The notes below the pieces were generated by a model. The model did no database searches. It was not told the origin of the DNA and saw only the letters and a program-made list of their open reading frames with translations. Below, piece after piece: positions 49,001 to 58,698 of a stretch of 64,000 nucleotides of DNA. This DNA is from Bacteroidales bacterium (GTDB lineage Bacteria; Bacteroidota; Bacteroidia; Bacteroidales; JAADGE01), in contig JAKISF010000001.1 of NCBI GenBank assembly GCA_021648725.1, positions 62,001 through 126,000 of the forward strand. The letters run 5' to 3'. The position numbers were made by a program, and so were the translations under genes. Position 1 is the first letter of the stretch. Every line of letters starts with the position of its first letter.

Positions 49001-50621
49001 CATTATACGGTTTTCCGTCACCGATTAAAAATGTTTGCTTAATCCCGGGGACTCCTGCAAATTTCTTTTCTATCATTCCGGGAGCAATTGTTTGTCCTTT
49101 GTTATTTTTGTAAATGTCTTTTACTCTGTCAATAATCTCATGATGACCGTTATTGTCAATTTTAAAAATATCGCCTGTTGATAACCAATAATCTTCTTCG
49201 TGAGGATAAGGAATTATGTCTTCCGGTCCTGCATCTTCTAAATATTTTGCCAGATAATGACTTTTAATTTCAAGTTCACCATTTTCTTTTAATCTTGTTT
49301 TTGTTCCCGGTAAAGGAATCCCTGTTGAGTTTTCTTTGTAGTCATAAGAAGGTGTCATCGTAATTCCTCCGGTTGCTTCTGTCATTCCGAAACCGCTGTT
49401 TAGTGTAATTCCGTGTTTATGAAAATATCTGAATATTTTCGGGTCAAGATAACCGGCTGCTGATAAGCCCCAATGAAGATTTTTACCCGTTATGCTTTTT
49501 ATTACTTTCTGCTGTTCTTTTTCATCTTCAATTCCTTCTGTGGCTTTTATACATTTCTCATAAATTTGCCCCCAACGAATAGGAACGCTTATAAAACCTG
49601 TAGGATGCTCTTTAGGAAATAAAGATAATAAAGTTGCCGAAGACGAATTTCCTGCAAAAATATATGTGCCGCCCCAAAAAATAGTACCTGTTAATTCCAG
49701 AAATCTGCCGAATGTATGGAATAGCGGTAAATAACATATCAGTTTTTCATTTTTTCCGACTTGCGGTAATGCTGCCGCACGTGCAAATCGTTTACTGATA
49801 ATATTGTAAATTGAGAAAGAAACTCCTTTCGGCATTCCTGTACTTCCGGAAGTAAACATTGTTGTTGCAACTTGGTTTATTTTCTTCCTTTCTCTTTTAT
49901 TTAAAATTTCATCAGCTTTTTGTAACGATATTTTCTTACATTCTTTACTCAGAAAATAATCTGCATCTTTATTTTTTGCTGTATTAATGTGCGTAACAAT
50001 TATTTTAATTTTTTTGTCAATATTTTTGACTGCAGCCGTAACAATTTTTAATCTTTCTGAAGTATCAGTAATAATAATATCAATATTTAATTTCTCAATA
50101 ATATGTTTTAATATATCTTCATTAAAATGAATATTTAGGGGTGTATTAAAAATATCGTATGACAAGCAGGCTAAATCAGAAATTGCTCCTTCAATACTGT
50201 TATTCATGTATAAAGCAACTTTCGGATTTTTTTTATTTATGGAATATATAAATGCTGCTATTTCTTTTATATGATGAAAAACTTGTTTGTACGTCCATTC
50301 GACAACTCGGGGTTTTGACCGGTCTTTAAATAATATTTTTTCAGGATGCTCATCAACACGCTGTTTAATCATAGAAAGCAAACTGTATTCTGTTTTTTGA
50401 ATTATTTCAAATACTAAGTTTGCCCATTCTTCTCTTTTTTTTTGTGATTTTAAAGAACATAAAAAATTAATTTTTCCGGTATAGTTTAAAAAAATGTATA
50501 GATATTTTGTGTTAATTTTGCCTTCCAAAAGTTCTTTTTTTGCAGAACTTATAATATTTGTAGCTTCTTTATTTGTAAAGTCTTTTTTTATTATATCGGG
50601 CAAATCGTTTAACTTGTTCAT
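46047..50621 (-). CDS. Acyl-CoA synthetase-like protein fused to a helical region and a GNAT domain
   Basis: 1524 residues. Residues 80-625 form an ANL-family adenylating domain. It has the P-loop FTSGSTGMPKG (256-266), SGFGMTEATGG (409-419), STGD (481-484) and a candidate catalytic Lys603 in TAKGSFKRK. This fits long-chain fatty acid-CoA ligases. About 640-1425 is a mostly helical region, HEAT-like near 745-850, that I do not recognise. Residues about 1430-1524 are a GNAT domain with the acetyl-CoA loop LHGKGIGSAM near 1472-1481. The fusion suggests that activated acyl groups are passed to an acceptor by the same protein, but this is inference. It stands alone between two convergent or divergent neighbours. 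Confidence 0.8.
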   Translation of the reverse strand: MNKLNDLPDIIKKDFTNKEATNIISSAKKELLEGKINTKYLYIFLNYTGKINFLCSLKSQKKREEWANLVFEIIQKTEYSLLSMIKQRVDEHPEKILFKDRSKPRVVEWTYKQVFHHIKEIAAFIYSINKKNPKVALYMNNSIEGAISDLACLSYDIFNTPLNIHFNEDILKHIIEKLNIDIIITDTSERLKIVTAAVKNIDKKIKIIVTHINTAKNKDADYFLSKECKKISLQKADEILNKRERKKINQVATTMFTSGSTGMPKGVSFSIYNIISKRFARAAALPQVGKNEKLICYLPLFHTFGRFLELTGTIFWGGTYIFAGNSSSATLLSLFPKEHPTGFISVPIRWGQIYEKCIKATEGIEDEKEQQKVIKSITGKNLHWGLSAAGYLDPKIFRYFHKHGITLNSGFGMTEATGGITMTPSYDYKENSTGIPLPGTKTRLKENGELEIKSHYLAKYLEDAGPEDIIPYPHEEDYWLSTGDIFKIDNNGHHEIIDRVKDIYKNNKGQTIAPGMIEKKFAGVPGIKQTFLIGDGKPYNVLLIVPDFEDPVLTSGSKDDNINEYFHQIITTANKDSAPYERVINFSIANREFLKEKGEITAKGSFKRKNIEKNFSELISKLYEKDFILIKKKNFEIVIPRWFYRDIGILETDIISDKEGIYNKVTKQKLRIQKSYKENIYLIGDLEYKIYDKKVDLGIIVRQPKLWAGNPELISFSPCKVSFDLPLKNISPQLRVPKKDIRTYHPGEIPQILNIIDADLTFLNTLLSETLHSDTKTSLISLKQIEKIFTQSDKNKAEIIRRRLEALACHKDEEIRVSAYRILLTKDPEPNFSELLPAFINSGKTFLNEQSIRTLAKNTFAFQHFDSLRKRMFHYRNEMKWPADKQTRKQFDTIFRLLLNFGINHPKYYKSIRAEFASWMLLKNEPVLSKKAHKYFYELFEGFKKQISKTSKIYTEKEWKSLLVFDEGISEDNKKELTTKLASSNTLKQALILIYDEYNFDLKLIAKNNIWVSRVKSYRNTKHYRMSINTKKGKHYDLHIAIDEKLKTQKGLETLYRMIAIGGYPFDSPSLTIFGCSNPSEKIIISGYLSMLTAWDKIRAIAEMQAFGQIEQANTWRKIYIRSMSAFFRVWHNSNQEIMPGFVSPGNVALPENDFSDNSVVISLSGWNKNAQISSLISAMLKNFYKKATAHYPLLKKHIKTRWIYHACVEALGEKKSRLLFKKLISEYENKPALKENELEIYETLKEYLKDFKGRIYLPLALFNAIDRYSDWVKKSKKASITAKEQTIAELFDLYALGKFPEIIRYKFYRETFFKDSDKEVVSYFDILINKMSENINHLPIQLTELSDLQSVLKNSSEKNIFGKMVFPGIKTKQKVDILTIGEKKDEHVIVRSILKDKNNTEYTMREPLEAFEVGELYKLFFKENYPKEISKPDRHYILTDSNERVIGGLCYKELDENVVLIDGMAVTSPLHGKGIGSAMMEDFFTRMKAQGIKTIKAHFLFGNYYLKHNFVIDKKWGALVREL

Positions 50622-50843
50622 TACTGTTATTTTCGATTATTTATAGAAACTACAAAAATAGCAGAAACTTAAATTTATCAGCTAAAAATAAACAATAATA
50701 ATTCCCAATTTACAATTAGAAGGTAATCTGATTATTATCAGATAGTTTTTAATGATTGCTATTAAAAGTAAATATGATAACATATAGATTCCAAGGGGTT
50801 TATGCAAATATTTTAAGAGCTAATGAGCAATTTGGTATTATTG

Positions 50844-50851
50844 TAACTTTG
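50844..50851 (+). promoter_or_regulatory. -7-like element upstream of the glutamine synthetase gene
   Basis: TAACTTTG fits TAnnTTTG and lies 53 bases before the start codon. No TTTG is found 19-20 bases further upstream; the nearest is only 9 bases away. It is a partial match only. Confidence 0.3.
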
Positions 50852-50904
50852 TCTTATTTTTACAGAAAATCAGGAGATTTAATTTGTTAATTAACTAATG
50901 TAAA

Positions 50905-52410
50905 ATGAGAGAATTAGAAGTATTAATGAACCCGAATAAACTTGTTCAGCACCTGAAGAAACCTGCAAGTGAATTTACAAGATACGATATTATTAAATTT
51001 ATAGATGATAATAATATTGAAATGTTAAATTTCAGATATGTCGGTGAAGACGGAAAATTAAAAACATTAAATTTTGTAATTACGGGAAAAAATTACCTTG
51101 AATCAATTCTTTCAACAGGAGAGCGTGTTGACGGTTCAAGTTTATTCTCATATATTCATGCCGAAACCAGTGACTTGTATGCAATACCTCGATTCAGTAC
51201 GGCATTTGTAAACCCTTTTACGGAAAAAACCACTTTGGATATTATGTGTTCTTTTTATACAAAGGACGGAAATCCGCTTGAAAGTGCTCCCGAATATATT
51301 TTAAAGAAAGCTCATCAAGTTTTCAAAAAAGAAACAGGATATTCTTTTAAAGCAATGGGAGAACTCGAATATTATATAATCGGTAAAAATGACGATTTAT
51401 ACCCTGCAGTTGATCAAAAAGGTTATCATTCATCGCTTCCGTTTACAAACTATGAAAACTTACGTTTGGAAGCAATGCAACTTATTGCACAATGCGGAGG
51501 TAAAATAAAATATGGGCATTCCGAAGTGGGCAATTTTAAAGACGGGGACTTTATGTATGAACAGCATGAAATTGAGTTTATGCCTGTTGACCCGGAAAAA
51601 GCCGTTGAGCAACTTATTATTGCAAAATGGATTTTAAGAATGCTCGGAAAAAAGTACGGAGTACTTATCAGTTTTGCTCCGAAAATTACTGTCGGAAAGG
51701 CAGGAAGCGGTATTCATGTTCATTTTCAGGTAGATAAAGATGATGTAAATGTAATGGCAGGTGAAGTAGGCTTAACTGATGTTGCTAAAAAAGCTATTGC
51801 AGGAATTTTAGATAAAGCACAATCTTTAACTGCATTCGGAAATACAATTCCGACATCCTATCTTCGTTTAGTTCCGCATCAAGAAGCTCCTACAATGGTT
51901 TGTTGGGGAGACAGTAACCGCTCTGTTTTAGTTCGTGTTCCGCTTGGTTGGATTGCAAAAACAAATATGATTAAAGATGCAAATCCGCAAGAAAGGGGAG
52001 AGGTGCCTTATGTAACCGGTAAACAAACAGCAGAATTCAGAGTTCCTGACGGTTCGGCAGACTTATACCATCTTTTTGCAGGGATTATTCTTGCAGCAAA
52101 GAACGGAATTTTAAACCCTGACTCCTTACAACGTGCCGAAGAACTGTATGTAAATGTTAATATTTTTGAGAAAGAAAATAAACATATTTTAGACAGACTT
52201 GTTGCCTTGCCGCAATCGTGCTCACAATCAGCAGATTATCTTGAAAGTGAAAGGTCTTTTTATGAAAACGAGAATGTTTTTCCGAAAGGAACTATTAATG
52301 CATTTATTTCTAAATTAAAATCTTATAAAGATGAGAAATTAAGTGAAGAATTATTCGGCAAAAAAGATAAAATTAAAGAACTTGTTGAAAAATATATCCA
52401 TTGTATGTAA
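50905..52410 (+). CDS. Glutamine synthetase family protein, divergent
   Basis: 501 residues. The N-terminal beta-grasp domain covers about 25-125 with VDGSSLFSY near 72. The catalytic domain holds GELEYYIIG, the MYEQHEIEFMP block and GSGIHVHFQV (metal and ATP site), then the DSNRSVLVRVPLG block. It should ligate ammonia to glutamate, or to a related amine acceptor. The region that in GlnA type I carries the adenylylated Tyr (NLYDLPPEE) is missing; the C-terminal 100 residues are unlike GlnA. Sequence therefore supports the family, but a role other than ammonia assimilation is possible. No PII (glnB) or amtB gene is nearby. Confidence 0.8.
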   Translation: MRELEVLMNPNKLVQHLKKPASEFTRYDIIKFIDDNNIEMLNFRYVGEDGKLKTLNFVITGKNYLESILSTGERVDGSSLFSYIHAETSDLYAIPRFSTAFVNPFTEKTTLDIMCSFYTKDGNPLESAPEYILKKAHQVFKKETGYSFKAMGELEYYIIGKNDDLYPAVDQKGYHSSLPFTNYENLRLEAMQLIAQCGGKIKYGHSEVGNFKDGDFMYEQHEIEFMPVDPEKAVEQLIIAKWILRMLGKKYGVLISFAPKITVGKAGSGIHVHFQVDKDDVNVMAGEVGLTDVAKKAIAGILDKAQSLTAFGNTIPTSYLRLVPHQEAPTMVCWGDSNRSVLVRVPLGWIAKTNMIKDANPQERGEVPYVTGKQTAEFRVPDGSADLYHLFAGIILAAKNGILNPDSLQRAEELYVNVNIFEKENKHILDRLVALPQSCSQSADYLESERSFYENENVFPKGTINAFISKLKSYKDEKLSEELFGKKDKIKELVEKYIHCM

Positions 52411-52422
52411 ATTAAGAAGTCA

Positions 52423-52459
52423 CGGTGTGAATTTATATTAAGTTAAATGATTCACACCG
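52423..52459. terminator. Hairpin between convergent glutamine synthetase and PNP genes
   Basis: Perfect 10-base arms CGGTGTGAAT and ATTCACACCG at 52423-52432 and 52450-52459 with a 17-base loop. There is no T-run directly after it, so it may be a bidirectional terminator or an mRNA-end protecting hairpin. Confidence 0.55.
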
Positions 52460-52480
52460 AGACTACTATTCTAAATAATC

Positions 52481-53296
52481 TTACATCTTCTCAATTAACC
52501 CCTCAATAATTTTAGTCATTTTCGGTTCAACCGAGCCTGCAACGTCTTGAACTTCTTCATGAGTTGTTTCATCAGTCGGGTCATCGGTTTCACTTACATT
52601 TGTGATTACTGACATACCAAATATACGCATTCCTTGATGATGTGCAACAATTACTTCCGGCACGGTTGACATACCGGTTGCATCTGCTCCGAAAAGATGG
52701 AATAATCGATATTCGGCAGGAGTTTCAAGCGTAGGACCGGAACTTCCGATGTAAATTCCTTGATGAACAGTAATATCAACATCTTTTGCAAGCTCTTCCG
52801 CAATTTTAATGTATCCCTTATTATAAACATTACTCATATCCGGAAAACGAACCCCGAGTTCTTTAAAGTTTCTCCCGTGAAGCGGATGTTCGGGAAAATT
52901 ATTAATATGGTCATTAATAATCATTAAATCACCTTGTCGGAATTTTGGGTTCATTCCGCCTGCTGCATTTGAAACAATTAATTTTGTTGCTCCCAAAAAA
53001 TGCATAACTCTTACAGGAAATGTAACTTCTTTCATCCCGTATCCCTCATAATAATGAAAACGTCCCTGCATTGCAACAACATTCTTTCCGCCGAGTTCTC
53101 CGAAAACTAATTGGCCTGAATGTCCTTCAACTGTTGATACAGGAAAGTTTGGAATGTCCTCATATTTTATTACTGTCGCATTATTAATTTTATTTCCGAG
53201 TCCTCCTAAACCGCTGCCCAGAATAATAGCAACTTCCGGTTGTGTTGATATTTTTGACTTTAAAAAGTCGGCTGTTTCTTTAAATTTTGTTAGCAT
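52481..53296 (-). CDS. Purine-nucleoside phosphorylase, trimeric (class II) type
   Basis: 271 residues, the size of the trimeric PNP/MTAP family. It has the phosphate-site GSGLGGLG (27-34), EGHSGQLVFG near 58, GRFHYYEGY near 77, the base-site SNAAGGMNPKFRQGDLM block near 110 and a GMSTVPEVIVAHHQGM block near 195. It cleaves (deoxy)inosine and guanosine with phosphate to the free base. Hypoxanthine from this step is the substrate of the XdhB-type enzyme elsewhere in the window. It is a single gene, convergent with glutamine synthetase and divergent from icmF. Confidence 0.93.
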   Translation of the reverse strand: MLTKFKETADFLKSKISTQPEVAIILGSGLGGLGNKINNATVIKYEDIPNFPVSTVEGHSGQLVFGELGGKNVVAMQGRFHYYEGYGMKEVTFPVRVMHFLGATKLIVSNAAGGMNPKFRQGDLMIINDHINNFPEHPLHGRNFKELGVRFPDMSNVYNKGYIKIAEELAKDVDITVHQGIYIGSSGPTLETPAEYRLFHLFGADATGMSTVPEVIVAHHQGMRIFGMSVITNVSETDDPTDETTHEEVQDVAGSVEPKMTKIIEGLIEKM

Positions 53297-53453
53297 ATTT
53301 TTATTTTTTTATTTATTCATATTTTTGGATTGTAAATATAGAAAAAAATCCTTTTGAAACAATTGCTTAATACGACATTCTTAAAATAAGCCTATTTTTT
53401 GTATTTTTGACAACTCAAAACTTAAGTATCAAACATCAAATATCTATAATCTT

Positions 53454-56400
53454 ATGTCTAACATCTCAAATATCAAATCTCAAAAAAAATATCAAGCAAA
53501 GAATCATATAAGAATAGTAACGGCAGCATCGCTTTTCGACGGGCATGATGCGGCAATTAACGTAATGCGAAGAATAATTCAAAGTACGGGAGCAGAAGTA
53601 ATTCATCTCGGACATAATCGCTCCGTACAAGAAATTGTTGACTGTGCCGTACAAGAAGATGTTCAGGCAATTGCAATAACATCCTATCAAGGCGGGCATA
53701 TTGAGTTTTTTAAATATATGAAAGATTTGCTCGAAGAAAAAGGCAGACCTGATATTAAAATTTTTGGCGGCGGCGGCGGAGTTATCCTTCCTGAAGAAAT
53801 AAAAGAACTGCAAGAATACGGTATAACAAGAATATATTCGCCCGATGACGGTAGAGAAATGGGATTGCAAGGTATGATTAACGACCTTTTGCAAAAGTCT
53901 GACTTCTCTTTTGAACTTTCTGATTACCATAGTATTGCAAATATAAAAAAGAAAGATGTAAATTCAATTGCTCGTTTAATAACTATTGCCGAATGTTGTA
54001 ATAATAAAGTTTCCGGTATTTTACAAGAAATACGAAAAATTGTAAAAACTAAAAAAATACCGGTTCTTGGAATTACAGGTACGGGAGGTTCAGGCAAATC
54101 ATCTTTGGTTGACGAGCTTGTTCGCAGATACCTTGATGATTTTAACGAAAAAACAGTTGCAATAATTTCGGTTGACCCTTCAAAACGCAAAACAGGCGGA
54201 GCATTACTCGGTGATCGTATTCGTATGAACAGTATAAACGATAAGCGTGTTTATATGCGTTCTTTGGCAACTCGTCAGGCAAATTTGGCGATGTCTCCTT
54301 TTGTTAAAGATGCGGTTGATATTGCAAAAATTGCAGATTACGATTTAATTATTCTAGAAACTTCAGGTATAGGGCAGTCTGATACTGAAATCACAGAACA
54401 CAGCGATATTGCAATGTACGTTATGACACCCGAATACGGTGCTGCAACACAGTTAGAGAAAATAGATATGCTTGATTTTGCAGATATTATTGCAGTAAAT
54501 AAATCAGATAAAAGAGGTGCAGTTGATGCAATCAGAGACGTTAAAAAACAGTATCAAAGAAATCACGAACTTTTTGATATTGAAACAGATAAAATGCCGG
54601 TTTACGGAACGGTTGCTTCGCAATTTAATGACAGCGGGGTTAATGAATTGTATTTTGCTTTAATGAAATTAATTACAGAAAAAACATCTGTTAATTTTAT
54701 CAATAAAGAAAATATAAAGGAAGTTAAACATGAAAAATTGCAAATTATTCTGCCGAAGCGAGTGAGGTATTTGTCAGAAATTTCTGAAACTATTCGTTCT
54801 TATAATGATTGGACAGAGAAGCAAGCAGAGATTGCACGAAATTTATTTGCTTACAAAACAACCTTTGAGCACCTGAAAGACCTTGAAGCATCTGAAACTA
54901 TAAAAAAACTTTATGAAGAAACAGAACTCGACCTCGACCTGCGAAACAAAAAAATCATTGAAAGCTGGGAAGAGAAAGTTGAGAATTATGCAGGAGATGA
55001 ATTTATTTACAAAGTAAGAAACAAAGAAATTAAAGTTAAAACTTTTTCTGAAAGTCTTTCGCATTTAAAAATTCCAAAAATTTCATTACCTAAATATAAA
55101 GATTGGGGCGAAATTTTAAAATGGAACTTACGTGAAAATGTTCCGGGAGAATTTCCGTATGCAGCAGGAGTTTTTCCGTTTAAACGTGAAGGAGAAGACC
55201 CTACAAGAATGTTTGCAGGCGAAGGCGGACCCGAAAGAACAAATAAACGATTTCATTACGTTTCATTCGGAATGCCTGCAAAAAGATTATCAACTGCATT
55301 CGACAGTGTAACTCTTTACGGCGAAAATCCTGACCGCAGACCCGATATTTACGGAAAAATAGGAAACTCCGGTGTTTCGATAGCTTGCCTTGATGATGCA
55401 AAAAAATTATATTCAGGTTTTGAACTTACAGATTCTGCAACTTCGGTTTCAATGACAATCAACGGACCGGCTCCTATTATGACGGCATATTTTATGAATG
55501 CCGCAATTGACCAAGAATGCGAAAAATACATTAAAGAAAACGGCTTAGAAAAAGAAATTGAAGAAAAAATAAATGCAATTTATAAAGCAGAAGGAACGCA
55601 ACGACCCAAATATCAAGGAGATTTACCCGAAGGAAATAACGGTTTGGGATTAATGCTTCTCGGTGTAACGGGAGATGAAGTTCTGCCGAAAGATGTTTAC
55701 GAAAAAATAAAAACAGAAACAATTACAAAAGTAAGAGGAACCGTTCAAGCTGATATTTTAAAAGAAGACCAAGCACAAAACACTTGCATTTATTCAACCG
55801 ATTTTTCATTGAAATTAATGGGCGATATGCAAGAATATTTCATAAATAATGGTGTCCGTAATTTTTATTCTGTTTCAATTTCAGGTTATCATATTGCCGA
55901 AGCAGGAGCAAATCCTATCAGCCAGCTTGCATTTACGCTTGCCAACGGTTTCACTTACGTGGAATATTATGTTTCCAGAGGAATGGATATTAATAAATTT
56001 GCACCGAACCTATCATTCTTTTTTTCGAACGGATTAGACCCCGAATATTCTGTTATGGGACGAGTTGCACGTTTAATTTGGGCAAAAGCAATGAAGCAAA
56101 AATATGGTGCGGACGACCGTTCGCAAAAATTAAAATATCATATCCAAACTTCCGGTCGTTCTTTACATGCACAAGAAATTGATTTTAATGATATTCGCAC
56201 AAGTTTGCAAGCACTTTATGCAATTTATGATAATTGTAACTCCTTGCATACCAATGCTTATGATGAGGCGATTACAACACCTACAGAGGAAAGTGTAAGA
56301 CGTGCAATGGCAATACAACTTATTATAAATCATGAACTTGGTTTGGCAAAAAATCAAAATCCGCTGCAAGGAGCTTTCATTATTGAAGAACTTACCGATT

Positions 56401-56834
56401 TAGTTGAAGAAGCCGTTTTAACGGAATTTGACCGCATTACTGAACGTGGCGGAGTTCTCGGAGCAATGGAAACCATGTATCAACGCAGTAAAATACAAGA
56501 AGAAAGTTTGTATTATGAAAATTTAAAACATACGGGCGAACTTCCTATTATGGGTGTAAATACTTTCTTATCATCACAAGGCTCACCAACGGTTACACCA
56601 GGTGAAGTTATAAGAGCAACTGAAGAAGAAAAAGAATATCAAATTAAAATGCTTGAACAACTTCATAAAACAAAAGAAAATAGAGCAGGGGATAGACTTG
56701 AAAGCTTAAAACAGGCATCAAAACAAAATAAAAATATTTTTGCCGAACTTATGGAAACCGCAAAAGTTTGCTCAATCGGGCAAATAACGGGAGCATTATT
56801 TCAAGTCGGTGGGCAGTATAGGAGGAATATGTAA
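53454..56834 (+). CDS. icmF: Fused isobutyryl-CoA mutase IcmF
   Basis: 1126 residues in IcmF order. A B12-binding domain (about 15-150, with the DGHDAA motif at 29-34) is followed by a MeaI-type G-protein chaperone (about 195-410, Walker [10 protein letters not shown] at 209-217), a linker and the mutase barrel (about 550-1120). IcmF interconverts isobutyryl-CoA and butyryl-CoA. Known substrate-site residues that distinguish it from methylmalonyl-CoA mutase are present: Phe587 in [10 protein letters not shown] and Gln775 in DQAQNTCIY, where MCM has Tyr and Arg. Two-subunit MCM is therefore unlikely. A -7-like TATTTTTG is present at 53402-53409. No cobalamin riboswitch is seen in the 157-base gap. 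Confidence 0.93.
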   Translation: MSNISNIKSQKKYQAKNHIRIVTAASLFDGHDAAINVMRRIIQSTGAEVIHLGHNRSVQEIVDCAVQEDVQAIAITSYQGGHIEFFKYMKDLLEEKGRPDIKIFGGGGGVILPEEIKELQEYGITRIYSPDDGREMGLQGMINDLLQKSDFSFELSDYHSIANIKKKDVNSIARLITIAECCNNKVSGILQEIRKIVKTKKIPVLGITGTGGSGKSSLVDELVRRYLDDFNEKTVAIISVDPSKRKTGGALLGDRIRMNSINDKRVYMRSLATRQANLAMSPFVKDAVDIAKIADYDLIILETSGIGQSDTEITEHSDIAMYVMTPEYGAATQLEKIDMLDFADIIAVNKSDKRGAVDAIRDVKKQYQRNHELFDIETDKMPVYGTVASQFNDSGVNELYFALMKLITEKTSVNFINKENIKEVKHEKLQIILPKRVRYLSEISETIRSYNDWTEKQAEIARNLFAYKTTFEHLKDLEASETIKKLYEETELDLDLRNKKIIESWEEKVENYAGDEFIYKVRNKEIKVKTFSESLSHLKIPKISLPKYKDWGEILKWNLRENVPGEFPYAAGVFPFKREGEDPTRMFAGEGGPERTNKRFHYVSFGMPAKRLSTAFDSVTLYGENPDRRPDIYGKIGNSGVSIACLDDAKKLYSGFELTDSATSVSMTINGPAPIMTAYFMNAAIDQECEKYIKENGLEKEIEEKINAIYKAEGTQRPKYQGDLPEGNNGLGLMLLGVTGDEVLPKDVYEKIKTETITKVRGTVQADILKEDQAQNTCIYSTDFSLKLMGDMQEYFINNGVRNFYSVSISGYHIAEAGANPISQLAFTLANGFTYVEYYVSRGMDINKFAPNLSFFFSNGLDPEYSVMGRVARLIWAKAMKQKYGADDRSQKLKYHIQTSGRSLHAQEIDFNDIRTSLQALYAIYDNCNSLHTNAYDEAITTPTEESVRRAMAIQLIINHELGLAKNQNPLQGAFIIEELTDLVEEAVLTEFDRITERGGVLGAMETMYQRSKIQEESLYYENLKHTGELPIMGVNTFLSSQGSPTVTPGEVIRATEEEKEYQIKMLEQLHKTKENRAGDRLESLKQASKQNKNIFAELMETAKVCSIGQITGALFQVGGQYRRNM

Positions 56835-56846
56835 GAGATAAAAGTT

Positions 56847-57500
56847 ATGAATAAAACAATTCTTATTACATTAATGTCAATTCTTATATTTGGTTGCAGT
56901 ACAGGTAAATATGTTTCTGATTATAAGCAAATAAAGAAGTCAATTGATACACTTGTTGTGTTATTACCGATGGTGATAATAGATGAGGTTGACTTTCAGG
57001 GTAAAAGGATGGCTGACGACAAACTTGAAAAAGATATTAGAGAAAAAATTGTAAATAAGACATATGATATGCTTATACAAAAGTATGAAATCAAAGAAAA
57101 TCTTTATAGAAAAGAATATAATGATGAAAATATTGAAGACATACGGAGTTTAGTTATGAAAATTAAGAATTCTCCAAATCCGATAAATAATTTATTTTTT
57201 CCCGGCACTATTTTTCAAAACTATGAGATTAAAACAGATAAATGTTTTTTACTCATTTATCTAAAAGGACATTATACTTTAGGAGTAGGACCATATGGAC
57301 CACCCGGAATATTAGGAGATGGCGTAAGAATATACCTTCCGCCTACAAGATTTGCTGATAAAGAAATAGGAGTATTATTATTTAATGAAAACAAAGAAGT
57401 TTTATATTATAATTTTATTTCCTCTGCAAATGACCCAAGAATAAAAGAGTTATTAGAAAGAGATCTTATGAAAGTTCTTAAACCAATCTATTATAGATAA
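56847..57500 (+). CDS. Unknown lipoprotein
   Basis: 217 residues that I do not recognise. The N-terminus is a lipoprotein signal with a lipobox LIFGC, so Cys17 should be acylated and the protein anchored in a membrane. The mature part is charged and mixed. A GVGPYGPPGILGDG segment is followed by a VRIYLPP and an IGVLLF stretch. No enzyme motif is visible. The gene starts 12 bases after icmF, so it may be read from the same transcript, but nothing links it to the mutase. A full Bacteroidota promoter follows its stop. Confidence 0.6.
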   Translation: MNKTILITLMSILIFGCSTGKYVSDYKQIKKSIDTLVVLLPMVIIDEVDFQGKRMADDKLEKDIREKIVNKTYDMLIQKYEIKENLYRKEYNDENIEDIRSLVMKIKNSPNPINNLFFPGTIFQNYEIKTDKCFLLIYLKGHYTLGVGPYGPPGILGDGVRIYLPPTRFADKEIGVLLFNENKEVLYYNFISSANDPRIKELLERDLMKVLKPIYYR

Positions 57501-57507
57501 AAAAATC

Positions 57508-57537
57508 TTGCCCTAAATAATCAAATTATTATCTTTG
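57508..57537 (+). promoter_or_regulatory. Bacteroidota-type promoter of the aldolase gene
   Basis: TTG (57508-57510) is followed after 19 bases by TATCTTTG (57530-57537), matching TTG-N19-TAnnTTTG. The predicted leader is about 55 bases to the ATG at 57600. Confidence 0.55.
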
Positions 57538-57599
57538 AATTTTATTTTCAGAAAATTAATTTATTAAATCAAAATTTATAATTCATAATTCAAAAAGAT

Positions 57600-58682
57600 A
57601 TGGCATTCAAAAATATAAAACCCGGAGTTCTTCATGGAGAAGATATTCAAAAACTTTTTAAAATTGCACAAGAAAACAACTTTGCAATACCGGCAGTAAA
57701 TGTAGTCGGTTCTCATTCCGTAAATGCAGTGCTTGAAGCTGCCGCAAAAGCAAATTCTCCCGTTATGATTCAGTTTTCAAGCGGAGGAGCCCAGTTTTTT
57801 GCAGGTAAAAGCTTAAATAATGATAATCATTCAGCACAAATTCTCGGAGGAATCGCAGGAGCAAAATATGTTCATTCGGTAGCGGAAGCATACGGTGTTC
57901 CCGTAATTTTACATACCGACCATGCAGCAAAAAAACTACTTCCTTGGATTGACGGACTTCTTGAAGAAGGGCACAAACATTTCATGAAATACGGTAAACC
58001 TCTTTTCAGTTCGCACATGTTAGATTTATCGGAAGAAACTCTCGAAGAAAATATTGAAATTTCCGAAAAATACCTTAAAGACATGAGCAAAATAGGAATG
58101 ACTTTGGAAATTGAACTCGGTATTACAGGTGGAGAAGAAGACGGTGTTGATAATGAGGATGTTGACGAATCAAAACTTTACACACAACCTGAACATGTTG
58201 ATTATGCTTACACAAAACTATCAGCAATAAGTGATAAATTTACAGTCGCAGCATCTTTCGGAAATGTGCATGGAGTTTATAAACCCGGAAATGTAAAACT
58301 TACCCCGAAAATTCTTTTAAATTCTCAAAAATATATTCAAGAAAAACATAATCTTACAGACAGTGAGCCTGTTAATTTTGTTTTTCACGGAGGCTCAGGT
58401 TCTTCTCACGAAGAAATAAGAGAGGCAGTTTCATACGGAGTAATTAAAATGAATATTGATACAGACACACAGTGGGCATTTTGGAACGGTGTAAGAAAAT
58501 ACGAAGCTGCAAATCACGATTATTTACAAGGACAAATTGGAAATCCCGAAGGAGATGACAAACCGAATAAGAAAAAATACGATCCGAGAGTTTGGCTTCG
58601 AGAAGGTGAAAAATCATTAGCAGAAAGATTACAAATTGCTTTTGAAGATTTGAATTGTATTAACAGAAATGAACTTTTATAA
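57600..58682 (+). CDS. fbaA: Fructose-bisphosphate aldolase class IIA
   Basis: 360 residues, the class IIA size (E. coli FbaA-like). Zinc-site and catalytic motifs are present: HTDHA at 105-109, the GITGGEEDGVDNE block near 175-187, VHGVYKPG near 222, FHGGSGSSHEE near 262 and MNIDTDTQWAFW near 283. It cleaves fructose-1,6-bisphosphate to two triose phosphates in glycolysis, or runs in reverse in gluconeogenesis. It has its own promoter upstream and a hairpin downstream. The accD gene follows 75 bases later. Confidence 0.96.
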   Translation: MAFKNIKPGVLHGEDIQKLFKIAQENNFAIPAVNVVGSHSVNAVLEAAAKANSPVMIQFSSGGAQFFAGKSLNNDNHSAQILGGIAGAKYVHSVAEAYGVPVILHTDHAAKKLLPWIDGLLEEGHKHFMKYGKPLFSSHMLDLSEETLEENIEISEKYLKDMSKIGMTLEIELGITGGEEDGVDNEDVDESKLYTQPEHVDYAYTKLSAISDKFTVAASFGNVHGVYKPGNVKLTPKILLNSQKYIQEKHNLTDSEPVNFVFHGGSGSSHEEIREAVSYGVIKMNIDTDTQWAFWNGVRKYEAANHDYLQGQIGNPEGDDKPNKKKYDPRVWLREGEKSLAERLQIAFEDLNCINRNELL

Positions 58683-58698
58683 TTGAAAATATAATTTT

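Noticed and set aside
53297-53453. Cobalamin riboswitch upstream of icmF
   Set aside because: The gap is only 157 bases and I find no B12-box-like sequence or fitting stem set; only a -7-like TATTTTTG is seen.
53466-53930. 154-residue frame antisense to the B12 domain of icmF
   Set aside because: Shadow of a certain gene; Phe/Cys/Tyr-rich composition typical of antisense translation.
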